Assembly (NCBI RefSeq): GCF_040545805.1
Contig: NZ_JBEPMO010000001.1
Location: 248,001-312,000 of the forward strand
Reading direction: 5' to 3'
Length of the DNA: 64,000 bases
From: Moheibacter stercoris
Lineage (GTDB): Bacteria > Bacteroidota > Bacteroidia > Flavobacteriales > Weeksellaceae
Made by a program: the position numbers and the translations under genes. The first letter of the stretch is position 1. Each line of letters starts with the position of its first letter. The notes below the pieces were generated by a model. It was not told the origin of the DNA, did not search any database, and saw nothing but the letters and a program-made list of their open reading frames with translations. Of the stretch, positions 51,952-61,001 are shown piece after piece.

Positions 51952-52812
51952 TTATAAAATGTTTAAAACCTGTTCTTTCACTTTTTCTAATTCATCTTTC
52001 ATTTGAACCACAATTTTTTGCATTTCAGAATGATTCGATTTAGATCCAAGAGTATTGATTTCACGACCGATTTCTTGGCATATAAAGCCTAATTTTTTTC
52101 CTTCGGAATCATTGGTTTTCAAAGTTTCGATGAAATAATCACAATGATTTTTCAAGCGAACTTTTTCTTCTGTGATATCCAATTTCTCCAAATAGTAAAT
52201 CAATTCTTGTTCGAAACGATTTTGATCATATTCAGCTGCTAATTCTTCTAAATTTTTGGTAAATCGTTCTTTTAAAGTTTGAATTCGTTCTTTTTCAAAC
52301 GGAACGACTTGCACCAATAAATCTTGAATGATGCCAATTCGTTGAATGAATTCTTGTTCCAAAACTTTTCCTTCCGAAACACGGAATTCATTTAAATTTT
52401 GAACGGCTTCGTCCATCAATTTCACGACTTTGTTCCATTCATCTTCGTCCAATTCTTTGCTGGAAAAAGCCATCACATCTGGCAATCGCATCACAATCGA
52501 AAGCAATTCTGAATCACTTGCATCCGGAACAATTTCTTTGAATTCGTTGATATAAGCCTTGATGATATCAGGATTGATTTGTTGGGCTTTACTAACGGAA
52601 TTTACTTCGGTTTGAATGGAAAAATCAACTTTTCCACGTTGTAATTTTTCGGATAAAATTTTTCGGATTTCCAATTCTTTCTCTTTGTAAAGGAAGGGCA
52701 ATCTCGTATTTAAGTCTAAGGTTTTGCTGTTAAGGGAACGGATTTCAATGGTAATTTTCTTGTCATCGCATTCTACCACTGCTTTACCGTATCCAGTCAT
52801 GGATTGAATCAT
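51952..52812 (-). CDS. yicC: YicC/YloC-family endoribonuclease
   Basis: 286 residues with the signature start MIQSMTGYGKA, an N-terminal YicC_N domain and the C-terminal DUF1732 part (LGFICQEIGREINTLGSKSNHSEMQKIVVQMKDELEKVKEQVLNIL). YicC proteins are reported to act in RNA turnover. Probably the last gene of a - strand run from hutI, 38 bases downstream of it. Confidence 0.93.
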   Translation of the reverse strand: MIQSMTGYGKAVVECDDKKITIEIRSLNSKTLDLNTRLPFLYKEKELEIRKILSEKLQRGKVDFSIQTEVNSVSKAQQINPDIIKAYINEFKEIVPDASDSELLSIVMRLPDVMAFSSKELDEDEWNKVVKLMDEAVQNLNEFRVSEGKVLEQEFIQRIGIIQDLLVQVVPFEKERIQTLKERFTKNLEELAAEYDQNRFEQELIYYLEKLDITEEKVRLKNHCDYFIETLKTNDSEGKKLGFICQEIGREINTLGSKSNHSEMQKIVVQMKDELEKVKEQVLNIL

Positions 52813-52850
52813 ATTCTCATTTTCATTTGGTTCAAAAGTAAGGAAAAACT

Positions 52851-54074
52851 TTATACCAATTCACCCTTTTTCCACACGCTATTGGGCTTCATTTGTCCTT
52901 GATAATAGATAATATCGCGGAAATCGGATGTTGGAAAACCAATAAAATCAGCCTGATAACCCGATTGCAGAATTCCTCTATCCGAAAAATTCAAAGCTTT
53001 TGCTGCTCGAAAGGTTAAAGCGGCTAAAACTTCTGCCATTGAAAGTTTTTCAAAAGTTGCCAAAATAGAGGCTTGTGTTAATAAATCACCCATCGGGGCT
53101 GAACCTGGATTCCAATCAGAAGCAATTGACAAACAAGCGCCAGCATCCAAGAGTTTTCGTGCGGGTGTATAACGCATTCCAAGTCCAATCGAAGCGCCCG
53201 GTAATGCAGTTGCAACCACATTGGATTTTGCTAACATGGCGATTTCTTCATCTCCAGAAAATTCCAAGTGATCGGCACTTAAAGCGTCAAATTCCACAGC
53301 TAAATGACTTCCACCTGGTGTGAATTGGTCTGCGTGAACCGTTATTTCAAATCCTTGTTTTTTGGCTTCAGCTAAATACACACGACTTTCTTCCACTGAA
53401 AAAGCCGATTGCTCGGTGAAAATATCTATACGTTTGGCGAGATTTTTTGCTTTCAAAACAGGGAAAACTTCATCGACTAAGATTTTCAAATAGTCTGCAT
53501 TGGAACCATCAAAATCTTTGGGTTTCATATGCGCTCCCAAAAAGGTAGGTACAATATCTGCTTTGCAGTTTTCTTTTACTTGTTGAATAACTTCCAACAT
53601 TTTGATTTCGTCTTTCATACTCAACGCATAGCCCGATTTTATTTCCATCGTAGTGGTTCCCATTTTCAACAAATGGTTGGCTTTTTCAAGAGTTGAATCC
53701 AATAAATTTTCTTTGGATTCTTTGCGTGTATTGGTTACGGTAGACCAAATTCCACCACCACTTTCAGCGATTTCCAAATAGGTTTTTCCGTTTAAGCGCA
53801 TCGCAAAATCCTTGGATCTTTTGCCACCAAAACAAATATGGGTATGACTATCGATCCAACCTGGAACAAGAACCATCGGTTGTTGAATTTCTTCTAATTC
53901 GATAGACGGATGAGACTTTCGTAAGTTTTCAAAACGATCAATTGCTTTAATTTTTCCATTTTCAACAAGAATTCCAGCGTTTTCTAAGATTTCTAATTCT
54001 TCATCTTTGATCGCACCTTTTAAGGACAATCCGTTAAGCGTTATAATTTGTGAAAAAGGACCAATTAATTTCAT
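52851..54074 (-). CDS. hutI: imidazolonepropionase
   Basis: 407 residues, amidohydrolase fold. The metal histidines stand in WIDSHTHICFGG, the second half has TVHADQFTPGG and AVEFDALSADHLEF, and the aspartate lies in ASDWNPGS. It performs the third step of histidine breakdown, but hutH, hutU and hutG are not in the window. The ATG at 54074 (MKLIGPFSQI) is chosen over one eight codons upstream that falls in the promoter box. Confidence 0.92.
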   Translation of the reverse strand: MKLIGPFSQIITLNGLSLKGAIKDEELEILENAGILVENGKIKAIDRFENLRKSHPSIELEEIQQPMVLVPGWIDSHTHICFGGKRSKDFAMRLNGKTYLEIAESGGGIWSTVTNTRKESKENLLDSTLEKANHLLKMGTTTMEIKSGYALSMKDEIKMLEVIQQVKENCKADIVPTFLGAHMKPKDFDGSNADYLKILVDEVFPVLKAKNLAKRIDIFTEQSAFSVEESRVYLAEAKKQGFEITVHADQFTPGGSHLAVEFDALSADHLEFSGDEEIAMLAKSNVVATALPGASIGLGMRYTPARKLLDAGACLSIASDWNPGSAPMGDLLTQASILATFEKLSMAEVLAALTFRAAKALNFSDRGILQSGYQADFIGFPTSDFRDIIYYQGQMKPNSVWKKGELV

Positions 54075-54095
54075 TTTCGATTCGATTTTAAAAGT

Positions 54096-54103
54096 CAAAT
54101 TTA
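54096..54103 (-). promoter_or_regulatory. -7 box of hutI promoter
   Basis: - strand TAAATTTG matches TAnnTTTG, 21 bases before the ATG. Confidence 0.4.
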
Positions 54104-54118
54104 GTGTTTTTCAAAAAG

Positions 54119-54143
54119 AAAAGCCCCGAATCATCGGGGCTTT
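54119..54143 (-). terminator. terminator after the YceI gene
   Basis: AAAGCCCCGA-atca-TCGGGGCTTT hairpin; the - strand side continues with T. It separates the YceI gene from hutI. Confidence 0.8.
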
Positions 54144-54165
54144 ATGTATGCTAAGAAGTTTTTTC

Positions 54166-54828
54166 TTATTTAGCGTTTGCAGTAATATCAACTTGTAAGA
54201 TTACTTCGTCTTTGATGACAGAATCGCCACCACCTTTGTAAACGATACCGAAATCTTGACGGTTGATAGCAAATTCTTCAGATTTGATTGTAACAGTTCC
54301 AGCTTCTTCTTTTACATTAGCTTTGAACGTGATGTTTTTCTCAATATCTCTGAATTTCAAGTTTCCTGAAATTTCTGTGTTGAAATCACCAGCGTCTAAT
54401 TTTTTCGCTGAAGTTACGTGGAAAGTAGCTTCTGGGAATTTTTCAACGTCCAAGAAATCAGCTGATTTCAAGTGTCCGTCTAATTTAGCTTTTGTATCTG
54501 GATCTTCGTTTAAATCAGCACTTTCAAAAGTTGTTTGATCAGCAACAAAATGACCAGCTTCTAAAACACCATCTTTTACAGTTACTTCACCAGATTTCAA
54601 TTTAACAGAACCATAGTGTCCTTCTTCTGGTTTGGTAGTGTCTTGGTAGAATTTTCCACCTTTCCAATTTGTAGTACTTACTTCTGTATTTACAGCATAA
54701 GTTACAGATTCTTCACTTGCAACTGCAGTTTCTTGTGCGTCAGTTGCCTCAACAGTATCTTTTCCTCCTCCACAAGAAGTCAAAAATACCATTCCGATTA
54801 AAGTTAAACTTAAAAATGCTTTTCTCAT
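54166..54828 (-). CDS. YceI-family lipoprotein
   Basis: 220 residues. A lipoprotein signal ends in LTSCGGG (C19); an acidic linker follows, then a YceI barrel (VNTEVSTTNWKGGKF...LKSADFLDVEKFPEATFHVTS...DFGIVYKGGGDSVIKDEVILQVDI). YceI proteins bind isoprenoid-type lipids. It has its own promoter and terminator. Confidence 0.9.
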   Translation of the reverse strand: MRKAFLSLTLIGMVFLTSCGGGKDTVEATDAQETAVASEESVTYAVNTEVSTTNWKGGKFYQDTTKPEEGHYGSVKLKSGEVTVKDGVLEAGHFVADQTTFESADLNEDPDTKAKLDGHLKSADFLDVEKFPEATFHVTSAKKLDAGDFNTEISGNLKFRDIEKNITFKANVKEEAGTVTIKSEEFAINRQDFGIVYKGGGDSVIKDEVILQVDITANAK

Positions 54829-54844
54829 TACTTTTATTTTTGGG

Positions 54845-54852
54845 CAAAATTA
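54845..54852 (-). promoter_or_regulatory. -7 box of the YceI promoter
   Basis: - strand TAATTTTG matches TAnnTTTG, 16 bases before the ATG. Confidence 0.45.
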
Positions 54853-54902
54853 TCTCAAAAACCTTGCCTAGAACGTTAACGTATGATAGTAAATTGAAAA
54901 AT

Positions 54903-54934
54903 TTTGAAAATAACCATTTAACCACTTACCTTTG
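54903..54934 (+). promoter_or_regulatory. complete promoter of the ABC ATPase gene
   Basis: TTTG (54903-54906), 20 bases, TACCTTTG (54927-54934); identical spacing to the promoter at 8548-8579. The ATG is 23 bases downstream. Confidence 0.75.
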
Positions 54935-54957
54935 AATTCATCAGAATTCCTTAATTT

Positions 54958-55932
54958 ATGCTAAAAATTCACCAACTAAGCTTTCAATACCCTTCATCCA
55001 AAAAAATATTGGAAGGAATTGATTTCGAAGTGAATAAAGGAGAAATTCTGAGTATTTTAGGCGAAAGTGGAAGTGGAAAATCAACCTTGGTTCGCTTGAT
55101 TTATGGACTGGAAGATGTTTCCGATGGTGAAATTCTTTACCAAGATCAATTCGTAACCGGACCCAAACATAATTTGGTTCCAGGACATCCACTCATGAAA
55201 TTTGTTCCACAAGAATTTGACTTGCTCAATTCTATTACAGTTGGAGAAAATGTGGGCAAATATTTGAGCAATTTCAACTTACCTTTAAAAAAAGAAAACA
55301 TTGAATTGGCGTTGGAAACCGTCAATATGCAAGAATTCATTCATGTTTTTCCTTCTCAATTAAGTGGAGGTCAACGACAAAGAGTTGCGATAGCGAGAGC
55401 GATTGCTACGCAACCTGAAGTTTTGTTGTTGGACGAACCCTATAGTCATTTGGATCAACCTTTGAAGTTTGAGCTTCGCAAAAAAATATGGAATTGGGCC
55501 AAAGCCACCAATTGTACCTTGATTTTAACAACGCATGATGTCAATGATGCTTTGGGCTTTTCCGATCAAATCCTTATTTTAAAAGAAGGAAACCAAATTC
55601 AAAAAGCTAATCCAGAAACAATTCGAAATTTTCCCCAAAATAGCTATGTGGCAAGTTTGTTAGGAGAATTTTCCCAATTGAATTCAACCGATATGAAGGA
55701 CATATTTGGGATCGAAATTCCAGAAAATGAATGGGCAATTGTTTATCCGGAAGAGGTTGAGATGAAAAATCAAGGAATTGAATTTGATATTACAGACGTT
55801 CGTTTTCGCGGAAGAGATTATTTAGTGGAAGGGATGAGAGGCTCAACAAAACTTGCCTTTTATGCGAACTTGAAGCCTGAAAATTCTCCTGTTCAATTGA
55901 GGATTTCCAATTACCGAACGGTTAAAGACTAA
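54958..55932 (+). CDS. ABC transporter ATP-binding protein
   Basis: 324 residues. Walker A GESGSGKS (about 35-42), signature LSGGQRQR, Walker B VLLLDEP and the H-loop in LTTHD are intact. A C-terminal extension of about 90 residues (AIVYPEEVEMKNQGIEFDITDVRFRGRDYLVEGM) looks like the TOBE/OB regulatory domain of FbpC/PotA-type importers. No permease or binding protein is adjacent, so the partner and substrate are unknown. Confidence 0.87.
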   Translation: MLKIHQLSFQYPSSKKILEGIDFEVNKGEILSILGESGSGKSTLVRLIYGLEDVSDGEILYQDQFVTGPKHNLVPGHPLMKFVPQEFDLLNSITVGENVGKYLSNFNLPLKKENIELALETVNMQEFIHVFPSQLSGGQRQRVAIARAIATQPEVLLLDEPYSHLDQPLKFELRKKIWNWAKATNCTLILTTHDVNDALGFSDQILILKEGNQIQKANPETIRNFPQNSYVASLLGEFSQLNSTDMKDIFGIEIPENEWAIVYPEEVEMKNQGIEFDITDVRFRGRDYLVEGMRGSTKLAFYANLKPENSPVQLRISNYRTVKD

Positions 55933-55934
55933 AC

Positions 55935-56639
55935 TTACATTTTTAAGTAAAATTCTTTGGTAAGTTGTATGTAATCCTCGGTATAAACATTTCGTTGGAT
56001 TTCGATGACCAATTCTTCAAGAAAAGTTGATTGCTTATTTCTCGTTAATTCAATCAAACTTCTTTTGATTTCTGCTGTAGCATTTCCTCTAATTTGTGTG
56101 ATACTTGAAGGAAATAATTCTTGTTTTTTAGCAAATTCAACAAATTCATTTTCTTTGTCAAAAGGAATAATAAATGTAGCTTTTCCTTTTGGAGTTAACA
56201 ATCGATTGGTATGAAGCAATAACTCATTCAAAGTTAAATCGGATTGTTGTCTGGCGGTATTTCTTGCAGAAATTTCCTTATGAGTCAGGTCAAAAAAAGG
56301 CGGATTGCTTACAATGAAATCAAATTGAATATTCGGCTCAAAATTTTGAATGGAAGAATGAATCAGATTCAATCGATCTGAAAAAGGACTCTGCTCAAAA
56401 TTAAATTTCGCTTCATTTGCGGCATTTTCGTCGATTTCAAGCCCAAGAATCTTTGCAGTAGGAAATCGTTGCGCAAGCATCAAAGAAATAAGTCCTGTGC
56501 CCGTTCCTATATCGAGAATGGATCCGGAATCTTTCGCATTTGCCCAAGCGCCCAACAATACTCCATCGGTTCCGATTTTCATCGCCGATTTTTCTTGGGA
56601 AACTTCAAATTGTTTGAATCTAAAAACTGTTTTTGACAT
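55935..56639 (-). CDS. trmN6: tRNA1(Val) (adenine-N6)-methyltransferase family protein
   Basis: 234 residues with SAM motif ILDIGTGTGLISLMLAQR, an acidic residue in GLEIDENA, and the N6-adenine catalytic motif NPPFF. It matches the YfiC/TrmN6 family that methylates A37 of tRNA-Val. Its start lies 20 bases inside the end of the histidine kinase gene. Confidence 0.9.
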   Translation of the reverse strand: MSKTVFRFKQFEVSQEKSAMKIGTDGVLLGAWANAKDSGSILDIGTGTGLISLMLAQRFPTAKILGLEIDENAANEAKFNFEQSPFSDRLNLIHSSIQNFEPNIQFDFIVSNPPFFDLTHKEISARNTARQQSDLTLNELLLHTNRLLTPKGKATFIIPFDKENEFVEFAKKQELFPSSITQIRGNATAEIKRSLIELTRNKQSTFLEELVIEIQRNVYTEDYIQLTKEFYLKM

Positions 56640-58065
56640 AAGGGATTTTCATGATGAATTCTGTTCCACGATTTTCTTCGCTGATGTAACGAATTTCACC
56701 GTTATAATCTTCCACAATTTTCTTTACCATGGCCAATCCTAGACCCATTCCTCCTGTTGTCGTAGTAAATTTGGGTTCAAAAATTTTGTCCCCTAAGTGA
56801 GGAGGAATTCCAATACCATTGTCTGAAATTCGTATAATTACTTGGTTGTTTAATTTTTGCAAATGAACCTGAATGTCGGGCTCGCGGTCAAAAGGTACTG
56901 ATTGAATCGCGTTTTTAACCAAATTGGTCACAATTCTGATAAGGTAAATTTTATCAAAACTCATATGCAATTCATCGATCGTTGGTTTGAATTGGATAAC
57001 TTGATCAGGAAAAATTTCCAAAGCCGTTTGAATCGTTTGAACTATCTCAATGACTTCATCTTTACGCGCTGGCATACGTGCGAAATCGGAAAAGGCTTCT
57101 GCAATTGCGGACATCGTATCGATTTGGGTGACCAGTGTATCGGAAAGATCTTTTAATTTTTCTCCGGCTCGTTCATCATTTGGGTCGTATTTACGCACAT
57201 AATTTTGGATCATCATGCGCATAGGTGTCAACGGATTTTTAATTTCATGCGCCACTTGTTTGGCCATTTCTCGCCAAGCTTCTTCACGTTCGGTTAAAGC
57301 CAACAAATTGGATTGATGGTTCAATTTTTCCAACATTTCGTTGTAAGAATCTACCAAAGGTTTGATTTCATCGTTTTGCTCATATTCAATCGGACGATTG
57401 TGAATAACCACATCGGTTTGTTTGATTTTAGAAGCAATTAAACTTAATTTCCCTGTGATTTGTTTGGCAATAATCCATGAAAATAAGGCACCAAAAATCA
57501 ATACAAAAACCATGATTCCCATGAAATAGCGTAACAAATTATGCAATTCATCTTGAAACATTTCATCATCTATTCGATAGGGAATGTTGACAATTGCGAC
57601 AGGCTGATTTTGATAATTGTTGATATATCGATAGGTTGTCAAATAGGTTTTTCCATTGTCTGACTCAACTGGAACTTCTAAATATTCGAGGTTTCGACTC
57701 AAACTATCCATGACACGTTGAGGTAAAACGCGTTCCGTTATTCCTTTGGTTTCTGTGGAACGAAATAAATTTCCTCTTGTATCAAAAACGTTGATGTTGA
57801 TTTTATGAATGTCATAAATCCCCAAAATGGAGTTTTCTAAAATGTGAAAAATATTTTCATCGGTTGCCAATTCCGGATAACGATCCAATTCGTAATCAAT
57901 GGAGGCCATGACCGCTTTTTCTTTGTCTTTTAATTGCTCTTCGGCAAATTTGAGACGTTGTTCACGGAAATTGTAAATCGTCACCAACAATACCGAAACT
58001 GCTGTTAATAAAATAATTAAAAACAGAGCAAGGAAGATGCGTTGGGACAAATTGAAATTTTTCAC
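56620..58065 (-). CDS. sensor histidine kinase (NtrY/NtrB-like)
   Basis: 481 residues. TM1 is at about 8-30, a periplasmic sensor domain at 31-178, TM2 at 179-201, and a HAMP linker at 201-252. The phospho-acceptor is H273 in AHEIKNPLTP, and an HATPase domain carries NLVKNAIQS, DNGIGIP and GGMGLGLAMVK. No response regulator is adjacent. The H box with NPLTPM is of the NtrB/NtrY type. The signal is unknown; envelope-related neighbours give no clear hint. Confidence 0.92.
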   Translation of the reverse strand: MKNFNLSQRIFLALFLIILLTAVSVLLVTIYNFREQRLKFAEEQLKDKEKAVMASIDYELDRYPELATDENIFHILENSILGIYDIHKININVFDTRGNLFRSTETKGITERVLPQRVMDSLSRNLEYLEVPVESDNGKTYLTTYRYINNYQNQPVAIVNIPYRIDDEMFQDELHNLLRYFMGIMVFVLIFGALFSWIIAKQITGKLSLIASKIKQTDVVIHNRPIEYEQNDEIKPLVDSYNEMLEKLNHQSNLLALTEREEAWREMAKQVAHEIKNPLTPMRMMIQNYVRKYDPNDERAGEKLKDLSDTLVTQIDTMSAIAEAFSDFARMPARKDEVIEIVQTIQTALEIFPDQVIQFKPTIDELHMSFDKIYLIRIVTNLVKNAIQSVPFDREPDIQVHLQKLNNQVIIRISDNGIGIPPHLGDKIFEPKFTTTTGGMGLGLAMVKKIVEDYNGEIRYISEENRGTEFIMKIPYVKNSF

Positions 58066-58072
58066 AAATAGT

Positions 58073-58660
58073 TTATTTCCTCATCAATCGTTGAACATAT
58101 TTTCCAATGATATCGAATTCTAAATTTACGGTATTTCCAATTGATAATTCATGCAAATTGGTATGTTCCCATGTATATGGAATAATGGCAACAGAAAATT
58201 CGCTTGGTTTGGAATTGACAACCGTCAAACTAATGCCATTGACACAAATCGAACCTTTTTCAACCGTCACATTGCCCGATTTCTCCTCGTCATAATGGAA
58301 AGTCAAAAGATAACTTCCATTTTCATTTTCGATTGAAACGAGTTTAGCCGTTTGGTCAACATGTCCTTGCACAATGTGCCCATCCAAACGTTCGTTTAGA
58401 CGCATGCAGCGCTCCAAATTGACTTTGTTGCCAACTTCCAAAGTTCCTAAATTCGTTTTTTTCAAGGTTTCATCAATCGCCGTGACTTTGTATTGGTCGT
58501 TGGAAATTTCCACAACCGTCAAACAAACGCCATTGTGCGCAACACTTTGGTCAATTTTAAGTTCGTTTGTAAACGAAGATTGAACCCAAAAATGCAAATT
58601 GGTTCCTTCTGATTCTATCTTTCGTAATTGTCCTAAATCTTCTATTATACCTGTGAACAA
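58073..58660 (-). CDS. ribE: riboflavin synthase (alpha subunit)
   Basis: 195 residues with two lumazine-binding repeats: MFTGIIEDLGQL...SVAHNGVCLTV and DGHIVQGHVDQTAKL...KGSICVNGISLTVV. It dismutates two lumazine molecules to riboflavin, using the product of ribH at 9.3 kb. No FMN riboswitch is visible upstream; the M28 peptidase gene lies 8 bases upstream. Confidence 0.95.
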   Translation of the reverse strand: MFTGIIEDLGQLRKIESEGTNLHFWVQSSFTNELKIDQSVAHNGVCLTVVEISNDQYKVTAIDETLKKTNLGTLEVGNKVNLERCMRLNERLDGHIVQGHVDQTAKLVSIENENGSYLLTFHYDEEKSGNVTVEKGSICVNGISLTVVNSKPSEFSVAIIPYTWEHTNLHELSIGNTVNLEFDIIGKYVQRLMRK

Positions 58661-58668
58661 AATCTTGT

Positions 58669-59823
58669 TTATTTATGTTGAATAATTAATTTTTCGGTCG
58701 AAATTTTTCCGTTTTGGATGAGTTGAAACAAATAAATTCCATTGGGCAAATGAGTCGTATCGAGTTGAAACTTGTTACGATTGAAACCTTGATTCAACAA
58801 AACTTTCCCGTTTAAATCCGTGAGTTGAACCTGAACATTTCCAGAAAAGGTATGGTGAATTTCCACTTTATCTCCAGCCGGATTGGGAAGGATTTGAAAA
58901 GAAATTTGCTGATTTTCTACCGTAGCCATGTTGTCATATGCTTTGGCAAAATAACTTATTGCACCAAGAGATCCTTTGGCAACTTCCAAAATGAAATCCA
59001 AATCTACACGATCCATTGTGTCTTGGGAAGAATGTGGATATGGCGATTCATTGTATTCATACAAACCTGTAATCACATAACCTTCTTCTTGAAATGGAAC
59101 ATAATCAGAACCATAAGCGTTTGAGATGTTTGTTTCCAAATTCGAATACAATTCCATCAAGTTTTTCAATTCGTTTGTTGCGGTATGAGAAGCAGAATTA
59201 TTGGAATTAGGCTGACTTTCATCGCGCTCGCAGTTGATTTTATTGTTCACTTCCCCTGCTACACCCCCAACTTGATCGATGTTGAACACCAATTTGATGT
59301 CCAAATTTTGTGGAATTACAATGTCTTCTACATATTTTCGACTTCCTACCAAACCCCATTCTTCAGCAGTAAAATGAATGAATTTAATGGAATATTCGGT
59401 AGGAATATCTTTTAAAATTCGGGCCATTTCCAACAAAACTACAGTACCACTACCATTGTCATTTGCTCCTGGACCATTTAAGGTATCATAGTGCGCATCT
59501 ACCACGATATAGGTGTTGGGATAAGTCGTTCCCGTTTTGGTCACAATTAAGTTATATCCGGTTTGACCAAATGCATTGACCGCTTGTTGTTCAATACTTG
59601 TATAGCCCCAAGATTGATACAATCCTTTTAGCCAATTAAAAGCATTATTGGCAGCATTGGAACCTAATTCTTTTTCTCCAAAGTTGACAAATGAAGTCAG
59701 ATTTGTTTCAATCCTAGATGCTTGAACTTGATCGACCAATGTTTGGTGAAAAGGATTATGCGATTGAGCAATTAAAATGGAACCAAAAAAGAGAGAGGCA
59801 AGAAAACTCTGTGCTAATTTCAT
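58669..59823 (-). CDS. secreted M28 peptidase with type IX sorting domain
   Basis: 384 residues: signal peptide, then an M28 zinc exopeptidase domain with metal residues in VVDAHYDTL, GANDNGSGTVVLLEMAR and FTAEEWGLVGSRKY. The last 75 residues are a type A sorting domain (FQILPNPAGDKVEIHHTF...LPNGIYLFQLIQNGKISTEKLIIQ). It should be exported by the type IX system, to which PorZ at 18 kb belongs. Confidence 0.92.
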   Translation of the reverse strand: MKLAQSFLASLFFGSILIAQSHNPFHQTLVDQVQASRIETNLTSFVNFGEKELGSNAANNAFNWLKGLYQSWGYTSIEQQAVNAFGQTGYNLIVTKTGTTYPNTYIVVDAHYDTLNGPGANDNGSGTVVLLEMARILKDIPTEYSIKFIHFTAEEWGLVGSRKYVEDIVIPQNLDIKLVFNIDQVGGVAGEVNNKINCERDESQPNSNNSASHTATNELKNLMELYSNLETNISNAYGSDYVPFQEEGYVITGLYEYNESPYPHSSQDTMDRVDLDFILEVAKGSLGAISYFAKAYDNMATVENQQISFQILPNPAGDKVEIHHTFSGNVQVQLTDLNGKVLLNQGFNRNKFQLDTTHLPNGIYLFQLIQNGKISTEKLIIQHK

Positions 59824-59851
59824 GAAATTTTAAATCTATGTTTTGAAACTA

Positions 59852-59885
59852 AAAACCCCTTAATGTTAAATGATCAAGGGGTTTT
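59852..59885 (-). terminator. terminator after the bacilliredoxin gene
   Basis: AAAACCCCTT pairs with AAGGGGTTTT around a 14-base loop; it can work in both directions. Confidence 0.75.
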
Positions 59886-59903
59886 CTGAGTTTGTTTACA
59901 AGT

Positions 59904-60314
59904 TTAAACGAATTCCTCGTAGGCTTGCATTAAATTTTCAGCGATTGCTTGTGCAGAATGTCCCTCGATGTGGTGACGTTCCAACATATGAACCAATTCA
60001 CCATCTTTGAATAAGGCAACAGCTGGAGAGCTAGGAGGGAAAGGTTGTAAATATTCTCTCACACGACTCACAGCGTCCATATCAAATCCGGCAAAAACGG
60101 TAGTTAAGTTGTCTGGAGCTTTTTCTCCTGACAAAGACATCAACACACCTGGTCTTGCAGCACCTGCGGCACAACCACAAACGCTATTTACCATCACCAA
60201 AGTAGTTCCGCTTTTTTTCATTGCTTCATCTACTTTTTCAACTGTTGTTAAATCTTCGAACCCATTCAAAGTCAATTGCTCCTTCATGGGAATTACAATA
60301 TGTTCTGGATACAT
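59904..60314 (-). CDS. BrxA/BrxB-family bacilliredoxin
   Basis: 136 residues with the thioredoxin-like fold and the CGC active site in VNSVCGCAAGAARPG, the YphP/YqiW signature. It reduces mixed disulfides with bacillithiol, which many Flavobacteriia use. Monocistronic, with its own promoter and terminator. Confidence 0.93.
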   Translation of the reverse strand: MYPEHIVIPMKEQLTLNGFEDLTTVEKVDEAMKKSGTTLVMVNSVCGCAAGAARPGVLMSLSGEKAPDNLTTVFAGFDMDAVSRVREYLQPFPPSSPAVALFKDGELVHMLERHHIEGHSAQAIAENLMQAYEEFV

Positions 60315-60336
60315 TTTTTAAATTTTTAATGATGTA

Positions 60337-60344
60337 CAAATTTA
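60337..60344 (-). promoter_or_regulatory. -7 box of the bacilliredoxin promoter
   Basis: - strand TAAATTTG matches TAnnTTTG, 22 bases before the ATG. Divergent from the rnpA promoter. Confidence 0.4.
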
Positions 60345-60373
60345 CGCTTTCTTTCTTATTTGGCAGAATGAAT

Positions 60374-60381
60374 TACCTTTG
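60374..60381 (+). promoter_or_regulatory. -7 box of rnpA promoter
   Basis: TACCTTTG matches TAnnTTTG, 29 bases before the ATG. No rpmH gene lies upstream, unlike in many bacteria. Confidence 0.45.
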
Positions 60382-60410
60382 AATTAATTATAAGGTTATA
60401 AAGTAGATTG

Positions 60411-60791
60411 ATGAAATTCTCATTAGGCAGTGATAAAAGATTAAAAAGTCAAAAAAAAATAGACCGACTTTTTACCGAAGGAAAGAGAATTCAAAAATTT
60501 CCATTGCGCGCCGTTTTTTTTGCGGAAGAATCCGAAACTCCTAAAATCCAAATTGCGGTAAGCGTTCCCAAGAAATTGGTCAAAAAAGCAAACAATCGAA
60601 ACTTGATTAAAAGACGTATGCGAGAAGCATTTCGCTTGAATCAATACCAGTTAAATACCAGTCAAAATCTGGATATTATGTTTATTTATTCTACTTCAGA
60701 AATAATGGATTATGCGAAAATAGAGAAATCTATGAAGGTTTTGATCGATTCTCTAAATTCCCTTTCAAACGATAATATTTCAGAAATATAG
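60411..60791 (+). CDS. rnpA: ribonuclease P protein component
   Basis: 126 residues, basic. The RNR signature is recognisable as VSVPKKLVKKANNRNLIKRRMREAFRLN. It supports the catalytic RNA of RNase P in tRNA 5' processing. The 3' end overlaps a small gene on the other strand by 62 bases. Confidence 0.93.
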   Translation: MKFSLGSDKRLKSQKKIDRLFTEGKRIQKFPLRAVFFAEESETPKIQIAVSVPKKLVKKANNRNLIKRRMREAFRLNQYQLNTSQNLDIMFIYSTSEIMDYAKIEKSMKVLIDSLNSLSNDNISEI

Positions 60792-60945
60792 CGCACAAAA
60801 TAAGTCCGCAAACTCCTGCACAAAGTCCAATCAAATAAGGTCGATTTTCATCGCCCAAAAAAGGCAATTGAAAGTCAAAACTGATGATGTTATAGATAAA
60901 AGAGCCCAAAATAATGACCAAGGCTACATAGACAAATGTTTTCAT
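60730..60945 (-). CDS. small two-helix membrane protein
   Basis: 71 residues with two hydrophobic helices (FVYVALVIILGSFIYNII and YLIGLCAGVCGLILCAIFL) and a basic tail. No named family. It overlaps rnpA tail to tail by 62 bases; the membrane-helix pattern and the absence of another frame in 60792-60945 support it. Confidence 0.55.
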   Translation of the reverse strand: MKTFVYVALVIILGSFIYNIISFDFQLPFLGDENRPYLIGLCAGVCGLILCAIFLKYYRLKGNLENRSKPS

Positions 60946-61001
60946 TTTTTTGTTTTAAATCGTTTTTATTCCCCTTTAAATATGGTTAGATTGGCTTTTT
61001 T

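Noticed and set aside
58661..58668. FMN riboswitch before ribE
   Set aside because: Only 8 bases separate it from the upstream peptidase gene, leaving no room; none of the conserved RFN stems is visible near ribH either.
60315..60410. rpmH-rnpA-dnaA type origin region
   Set aside because: No rpmH frame in the gap before rnpA and no DnaA-box cluster around it.
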